A DNA stretch of 64,000 bases. Source: Synaphobranchus kaupii. Its lineage: Eukaryota > Chordata > Actinopteri > Anguilliformes > Synaphobranchidae. The DNA is taken from NCBI GenBank assembly GCA_029718625.1, contig CM056383.1:22049930-22113929 (forward strand). Reading direction: 5' to 3'. Under the pieces are notes generated by a model. The model did no database searches. It was not told the origin of the DNA and saw only the letters and a list, made by a program, of their open reading frames with translations. Below, piece after piece: positions 57,420 to 64,000 of this stretch (position 1 is the first letter of the stretch; every line of letters starts with the position of its first letter). A program made the translations under genes and the position numbers.

Positions 57420-59472
57420 AAACAGATCAACTCAACACAGTATCATATTTTATTTTGTTGCCAATGTTGCACTGTTTTGGTTTGTGGTTGAAATTCGCTC
57501 CGTTGCTACAAAGTTGCATACAGCACCTTTAACTAAGAAAATTGGATACATTACTCTAGGTAGCTAGCTAGCTAGCCTACTACTTAGCTGTGTTGCTAAT
57601 GCCTGTAATGTCCTGCCCAGAGAAGAATGCGATGTCATTATGATATTATTTTTCCTACATTTTGGGGAACAGAACAAAAATTGTATGTGCGAAAGGTAAA
57701 ATCAAATCTGAGTGTACGTCTATAACGTTACTAATCAGTGACCATGAATAGACAATGAAGACATTCGCTTCGCTGTGCATTTTTCGCTACTTCAAACTCA
57801 AAGAAGTAAGCTAAGTAGTGTAACACTCTATTCTTATTGTGTTAGCTGTTGCGTGTGGCTAGTGTTCCTTAGCGTATTGTTCACTTTTCATCCATTAGAC
57901 TAGGCTTTGTAGACGTTCACGGGGGTCAAGGATAAGCTTTTTAGGAACTTTATCTTCTGTACACATGACAACACAACACCAACGAAGAACAAAAAAAACT
58001 TGTCTTCCTGTTCACATACTTTATGGGCCAGATTCAGAGTTGAGATAAGCATGCACAAATGGGACTTACTCCTGAAATTCTCTCGAGTAGATACGCAGCA
58101 TTACGTGTGCGGGGTGGAGATTTGATGAAAATCAGGCGTGTCTGCAAGTTGTTCAAGATACGTGTCTGCAAGTTATTCAGAGTATTCACTTAATCATTTT
58201 TTTCCACGCAACTTTGCTCAGAAAAGAAGGTAGTTTATGTCTAGCACCGCCAATAGATTATTATGAAAAATACAGCATCTTTCGCATAAATAGATATTAG
58301 AATGAGTGCTTGTTATTATACAATAATATTGGTCATATTTTCCTTTGCATAGCTAACTTGCAATTATCAGAGAGCTGTCATAAAAAGAAAAATATGTAAA
58401 AGTAGGCTATGATTGACCATCTGGTATATCATACCAGACACATATTAGGTGGATCATATTTGCTTTGACGGAGAGACGATTTGTGTCAGCATAGCTTTTC
58501 CAAAATTAAGTTGCATATAGGCTATTGTGTTCAACCACCATAGGCTACATGACTTTATTAGGTAAATCATTAAAAAATGTACGACTTCAGCCAATTGTAG
58601 TGCAGGATCCTGTGGATTGTCTAAGGCTTTGACAGTTTCAGAATCTCAAAGTTCACTGGTGGTACCCCTCGGGTATGGCAAGGGCGCAGCACTTTACATG
58701 GGCTAATCCCAAGTAAAAAGAAGACGTTTTTTGAAATGGAGAAGATAATTTGAAAAAGAGATGCTTTCTTTAAACAACAGTTCACTTTTTTTTAAGACAG
58801 CAGCTCATTTAAAATGATTGCTTCTTATTAAAAAAAGAGATGTTTTATTTAATAAAACAGTGGTTTCCTGGATATATAAACATATTTTTAAAAGACAGCA
58901 AGTCTCTAAAGTTATTATTATTAATAGAGAAATAAAAACACTGTTTTCCTAAATATATAAAGCATCTTTTTTTTATATAAAAAGAGAGCAACTCAACTCA
59001 TTTTATACTTGTTTAAAATGTTTTTTTTCCTCAAATACTTTTTTTCTACAATGTGTCTTTTACATGGCAAAATTTCTAAATAAAATATTACAACTACTAC
59101 TCAACACTCATCCTTGTACATGCTTACACACTACCAAAAGCACCAAAATAACTTCCTCGTAAGACATTTTCCACCCCAGAAAGAGACACGGCAAGAAACT
59201 TAACAACGGAAAATACAAAGGTCCAAGGTCACCAACCACCTGAATGGAAACCTGGCACCTGGGGGAATTAACAGACAACCTGAAACATTATTTTTACAGA
59301 AACCAAATTATATTTACCTGTCCTTTTTATGTATATGGCTATGCAAATATGTATATATTTACATGCAATAATAAAGACTGACATTGTTATGCAATTGTGT
59401 TGTCCAATTTATTTTGTTTACAACAGGTTTTTAATGCAATGCAATATCAACATATTTGCTCTACCCTCTAAT

Positions 59473-60001
59473 GTAGAACTTAATTATTTCCAGAATGCCT
59501 GCTGACCACTTAGCATGTAGACAAATGTCCTTCCACACAGGCTTCTACCTATCAACCTATCTGGGATCTGATAAACTAAGAATGTATAGACTAAACAGCT
59601 GACTGTGTTACCATGAACAAAATATGTAGAAAAAGTGGGTACTTACCAGAAGATGTCCTGTGGCTGTTACTGTGTACCATTTATTGAAACGTAATGAATT
59701 ATTAAATAAATGCACTGATAAATGAACTGAATTGTAATTTAAGACTGTATAGGCTGCTAGACTATACAATGGACTATGTTACTGTGTACTGTTTATTGAA
59801 ACCTTGTGAATGATCAAATAAATAGCTGAAATGTGATCAAATGTATTTAATCAATAAAACTTTAATTTCAAAGATAGATCATTAAAGGTTTGATGCATGC
59901 TATTTATGAAGCAGTATTTAGCCCCACCATCACTTCTGCTGCTGCATACATGCACGTGCACCCACGCTAAAATAGGGCCCCCCCACATAACAAATCCCAA
60001 T
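59473..60001. other. No gene; spacer between B1 and B2
   Basis: AT-rich. It contains a loose tandem pair (TGTTACTGTGTAC-TTTATTGAAAC near 59666 and 59779). The corresponding spacer between A1 and A2 is unrelated and 9.4 kb long. Confidence 0.5.
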
Positions 60002-60072
60002 TTAACCTCTTGGCGCAGATGGCAAATTTCACCTATTTAGGGGGTGCTCTGTTTAAGGCTTTATAACTCCAG

Positions 60073-62029
60073 GGGCCCTATCTTGGCGATCTTGGCGCTT
60101 GGTCTAAGCGCATGGCGTAAAGTCCATTCAGGGCGTGTCCGAGTCCACTTTTGCTATTTTAACGGCGTGTTTTTTGGGCGCTAAGCACGGCGCAGCGTGC
60201 AAGTGGGCTGAACCTAGTCTCTTCATTAATTATAGGTGTGTCTTGGGCGTGACATGCAATAAACCAATCAAAATGTCATATCCCATTCCCTTTAAAAGCC
60301 TGCTTTTCCACCTTGGCGGATTGCTTATATGATGGCGAAACAGACATCCTCGTGCGTGTTTAGTGCGATCAAGGAATAGGCTATATGGATCAATAGTAGC
60401 CTATGATAAATATTATTATTATACAAACCATTATGAGTTCCCGGTAATTCCCGACAGTGTTGTTATTCTACAAAATATATGCGGTTAAATTTAGTTAAAG
60501 GCACCTGCAACAGCTGAGAATAAGCTACCAATGGCTTCCGTCTCACCTTAGAAAACGCCAAATTAGCCTGCTTGTTTAACGAATTTCGTTTGATTATGCA
60601 ATGAAGCAATGAACTCATGTTCAAGCTTCATCCGAAGTTCATTACCTGCATTCTAATTTTGATTAATAAAATAAATAATGTTATTTTGCCTTAATGATGA
60701 CAACAAATACAATAAAGCTGTCAGGTTGGCAACCCATAGGTTCACGCATATTTTCCCTTCTTTTATAATGTCCTGCTTATGGAAATGTGACCAACCAGTT
60801 TTACTGGTAGCGTAATGCTTTAAAACAATCCACTTTCCCAGGAAGACCGTTAAAAGTGCGATTTACAGCAGGGGAAACAGACCTGCTCCTCTAAAGCACA
60901 CATGCAGATAATGGTATTTAAATTAATTGTGAATTAATTGTAACGTGCTGCAAATTTGTTTTCGTTTCTAATTAGACGCTTAGTTCTCTTTAAAATATTT
61001 TGTTCAGTTATGGAATAACAGGTGAAATCAACGGGGTTTTAATAAGCTGAGGGTATGGAAACCTTGTCACTGTAATTTAAAAAATATGAAGGACGAAGAA
61101 TAACTAAGGTTACAATTCAGTTAACATGGTGACATTCACGTATCTCCGTTTTTTAACCATAGGCTATTGAAAAAAACCTTATGCATAGCGAATCCGCTGT
61201 AGCCTAGGCTATTTGAAAAACAATAAAAGCCATATTCACTGGACAAGGTTTTAAACTTTTTTCAGTCACAAACCATTCTATTTACTTACAGGCTGTATTC
61301 CTAGATAAACAGACCTGCATTGTAATGACATCTGAAGCACATTTTCAAAACTCAAATGTCCGTCTATTGCAGTGCGCGAGTTTTCCATTGAATGACAATT
61401 CACGCATTAGGTGTAAATGACAATTCGCGCATTAGGCTTGATATAGGTGTTATCAGCTCCTTTTTAACGGATAGCCATTGTCCCGTACCATCGCACATCG
61501 CCTGGATGTTGATGGAGTGGGCTGAGAGCAATGTAATGTGGCATCGTTTCCCTTCGCTGAGGGAAAGGTATGTGGACCTATGGAACCTTTTATTATTATG
61601 CATTTTTGACATAGCCTACACAATAATAATATTTCGCATGGTGATCTAGATATTTTAGTCATGCTTGTACGCGCCCTGTGTGTAACAGACAGGATGGTAC
61701 GTGCGTTGTGCACACGCCTATGTAGACGCACCTATATGCGCCATTAAAATAACATGTAAACAACTGCGACATGACTTTAGACCAGGTTTGTGGTGGTTCT
61801 AGCGCAAGCGCTTTCTGCTGGCTCAAGATAGCAATACGCCAGAAAGAATCCTGCCCACTCCCCGTCTTAAGACCAACACGCCCAGTTCACTTGTAATGGG
61901 CGCAAGAATACATGGTAGTTAAAGGACGTGAACGCAAGGCGTTATTATGAACCATGCGCCGGGTGTAAGATAGCAAAAACACTTGCGTTTGGGTTAGCGC
62001 CGCTTTGCGCCGGGTGTAAGATAGGGCCC
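60073..62029 (-). mobile_element. PIF/Harbinger-like transposon with transposase relic
   Basis: The ends GGGCCCTATCTTGGCG and CGGGTGTAAGATAGGGCCC are inverted, and CAG flanks both (60070-60072 and 62030-62032), while A2 has one CAG at 12540-12542. A 3-bp CWG or TWA target fits Harbinger, and the surrounding ACTCCAGGT resembles the ACACCWGGT target I recall for zebrafish Harbinger. On the minus strand near 61490-61530, AHSINIQAMCDGTG resembles the HSINVQ..CDA segment of Harbinger transposases, but the gene is truncated. GCGC-rich subterminal repeats lie at both ends. Confidence 0.75.
61400..61612 (-). pseudogene. Harbinger transposase fragment
   Basis: This 70-codon minus-strand frame contains LLSAHSINIQAMCDGTGQWL, like the region around the second catalytic Asp in PIF/Harbinger nucleases (HARBI1-type HSINVQ..CD). 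Flanking catalytic regions are missing or out of frame. Overlapping frames on both strands show no such match. Similarity is by eye only. Confidence 0.45.
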
Positions 62030-62889
62030 CAGGTGTGAGCATCACATAAACTTGGTAAATGGCTTAAATGAAAGAAGACTTACCATTTACAATACAAACT
62101 TAGATTTGTTTATTTTCATAATTTAATTAAAAATAAAGTGCCACAAATGCAAAGAAACTTTGGAGAAAAAAAATTTAAAAAGTTTTTTTTTATTTTGCTG
62201 AGAGCTACCTAAGTGAAATCCGTAATATATATACATTTCCTGGATCATAAACTCCATGTCCACAAGTTTAGCTAAATCTGAGGATGATATGCAGAACTAC
62301 TAAAAGTCTATGATGCAAAATATAGCAGTGTACCCTGTTGTCCATTAGTGTCTCCAAATCTATCCAAATGGCTAAATTGTGCACTGCTCTAAATTAAAAA
62401 AAATTATGATATATTTAACTACAAATCAACAGTTATGGCTCATAAAACTCACCTTTGCATAATTTTCAAGTGGGAATTACTACATTTTCATCAGTATAGG
62501 GGGTAGATATCTATGGGTCCAAAACCCCTATGCAAAACATGTCATAAAATTAATTAATTCGTTTTGTCCATTACAAAACAAATACATTTGCTCCTTCTGA
62601 TGGCTTAAGATGAAAAACATTGATATCACAGTGTTACATACACCTAAATATGTTGTCTAATCATTCACTCTTGTACCTCAATAAAACATCACTTGTCCCT
62701 GTACTCTACAGTATGTATACTTTTGTCCTGGGATTGCATTTTTCTGTATTCTTTTAATCTTTTATATTTTCCTATTCATAATGACTCCAAGGAAATGTTT
62801 ACCTTAATCTACCACATATCAGTGCACAGTAAATTGTAATGAGCATTTGTCATGCCCTAAGAGACAAGTATACGCCATAGCCTATATTA

Positions 62890-63386
62890 GGCCATGTAAA
62901 AAAAAAAAGTTGTTGATCGTCCCCGCCCGACATCCGAAAAAGGCCCCGACGACTTTTATTTTTTATTTTTTCGTGACGATGGCCAGAAGTTGCAGAAAAC
63001 ACAGGGAAATCCTATTTCTAAGCCATTTGGATAGAAAATCGTACTCACACCGCACTAGGAGATCCTATCTGATCCACTAGGCCTAGTCCTCTATCGACCA
63101 CCACGCAAAATTGTTGGAGCGCATGTGCAGCATGATTTCAAAACAAAGCTTATCCATGACAGGGCATGCTTATAATTATATTGACCTAGGCTATTAAATG
63201 TTTTATGATTGCTTGAACTTTGGTCTATACAGTATTTTATTGTTGTAAAAAAGGTTTTGTAGCCAGATCTGGTCTATGGTGTAGTGCAAGCATAAAACCA
63301 ATAACATACAATCAATCAAGGAACATTTATTGACCAAAAATACATGAAACATTACAATCAATATGAGCAAAACTGATGTTGACAGG
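62890..63386. mobile_element. Truncated copy of the 32805 MITE
   Basis: It begins GGCCATGTAAAAAAAAAAAG after TTA (62887-62889) and follows 32805-33302 closely, with small indels, to GATGTTGACAGG. The right arm and inverted end are absent; a purine-rich tract takes over. Confidence 0.88.
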
Positions 63387-63440
63387 AAAAAGAAGAGGAA
63401 GAAGAACTGCAAGAAGATTAAGAAGAAGAGGAAGGAGAAC
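63386..63440. repeat. Purine-rich simple sequence
   Basis: A (GAA/AGG)n tract, AAAAAGAAGAGGAAGAAGAAC and similar, immediately at the truncation point of the MITE. The 79-codon minus frame over it is leucine/phenylalanine-rich because of the repeat. Confidence 0.9.
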
Positions 63441-63739
63441 AAACGACAATGTAACCCAAGTTTGGGGCTTTATTGTGGATGTGTGAAGTTTTATTTGAAT
63501 TCTGTGTGGTTACATGAGGTCAGAACATACAGAAGTTAATGTTTTTAAGGGCTGAGAGTCTGGTCATTGTGGTTATTTCTGTAGGAAACCCTGAAAAGTG
63601 CCAAACTGTCGGTGCTGTATAGGTAAGGGGCATTGGGGCATGCCCCGCCAAGTCGTAACTTGGTGGATGGCATACCTGCCATCCCAATAAAACCCCCTTC
63701 AAATACATACAGTATCTGTAATAACATATTGTACAAATA

Positions 63740-64000
63740 CAGTGGGGTGCAAAAATTTGGGCAGCCCTGGTCAATACAATACAATTAATATCTAATTGAA
63801 CAGAACTTAACCTGACCTCTAAATGGTACAAAGTTAATATGACACATTTCTTCAAATTTTAAAGCAAGATTACTTTTTATTTAAATTCTTTACAGTTTCA
63901 AAATAATAAAGAAGGAAAAAGGCCTTGTGCAAAAGTTTGGGAACCCTGTCATTAGTACTTGTTAGTTGTAATTCCTCCTTAGCAACTATAACAGCTTGCA
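63740..64000. mobile_element. Tc1-type transposon, left end only
   Basis: CAGTGGGGTGCAAAAATTTGGGC follows TA (63738-63739) and matches the left end of the element at 52774 through TTCAAATTTTAAAGCAAGATT, TGTGCAAAAGTTTGGG and AATTCCTCCTTAGCAACTATA. It continues beyond the window. Confidence 0.9.

Larger units (their letters stand above)
55017..59472. repeat. Long interspersed repeat, copy B1
   Basis: AGGTGGCATTTATGCCATAGG at 55017 is identical to the window start, and homology to A1 resumes at 57930 (AGCTTTTTAGGAACTTTATC) and runs to about 59472. Between 55778 and 57930 lie a palindrome (56255-56665), a 5S-derived SINE (56846-57419) and other DNA absent from A1. The final 700 bp (CCTTGTACATGCTTACACAC...) are almost identical between copies. 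Confidence 0.88.
60002..62889. repeat. Long interspersed repeat, copy B2
   Basis: Same repeat as 12472-14637, beginning TTAACCTCTTGGCGCAGATGG. It lacks the two MITEs found in A2 and is split by the Harbinger-like element 60073-62029. It ends at TTA (62887-62889), where a MITE of the 32805 family begins; A2 continues there with TATTATGTACG. Confidence 0.88.

Noticed and set aside
61453..61731. Minus-strand frame ending VRDNGYPLKRS, resembling the GDSGYPL motif of Harbinger
   Set aside because: The overlapping frame 61612-61400 over the same DNA gives the better HSINIQAMCDG match, and both cannot be right; the GYPL likeness is probably chance.

Overview
This window looks like a piece of a teleost fish nuclear chromosome. 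It has no bacterial-style gene density. The few genes are split into short exons with GT-AG introns, and most of the DNA is AT-rich interspersed repeat of types common in fish: Tc1 elements with TA target sites, hAT, Harbinger and TTAA-type MITEs, a 5S-derived SINE, Ty3/gypsy fragments, TG/TA microsatellites and minisatellites. The species cannot be named from sequence alone.

Three spliced genes can be read exon by exon with matching phases. (1) Plus strand 17540-23294 is a THAP9/P-element-type transposase gene. Its THAP zinc finger is assembled from three exons and the third exon carries a long catalytic ORF (about 1012 residues in total). (2) Minus strand 27427-25547 is a small SGNH-hydrolase gene of three exons. 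(3) Plus strand 40234-46919 is a 19-exon gene of the MIA2/MIA3 (cTAGE5/TANGO1) family, about 553 residues. It has a membrane hairpin plus coiled coils, contains an internal tandem duplication of three exons, and lacks the SH3 domain and the long proline-rich tail of the known family members. A fourth, unrecognised multi-exon fragment lies on the minus strand at 50186-50628, with related exons in the opposite orientation at 48289-48545.

Layout: 1-3016 is a repeat block (A1) whose second copy (B1) is at 55017-59472. 4810-6845 is a possible TTAA element. 7270-10620 is a decayed Ty3/gypsy element on the minus strand without LTRs or integrase. 12472-14637 (A2) and 60002-62889 (B2) are a second repeat pair. 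They serve as empty-site controls for each other: two MITEs sit in A2 but not B2, and a Harbinger-like element sits in B2 but not A2, each with its expected target duplication. 14650-15426, 30724-31772 and 34596-36090 are LTR-retroelement or VNTR material. 32805-33489 is a MITE with a truncated copy at 62890-63386. 34060-34585 and 37054-39713 are large inverted repeats. 52774-54967 is a dead Tc1 element that has received a LINE 3' end and a minisatellite. A second Tc1 copy runs off the right edge from 63740.

The genes do not form a pathway. The MIA2/MIA3-like gene is the clearest host gene. The THAP9-like and SGNH genes may be transposon-derived. No CRISPR array, operon, tRNA or rRNA gene was seen; the only rRNA resemblance is the 5S-derived head of a SINE at 56846-57419.
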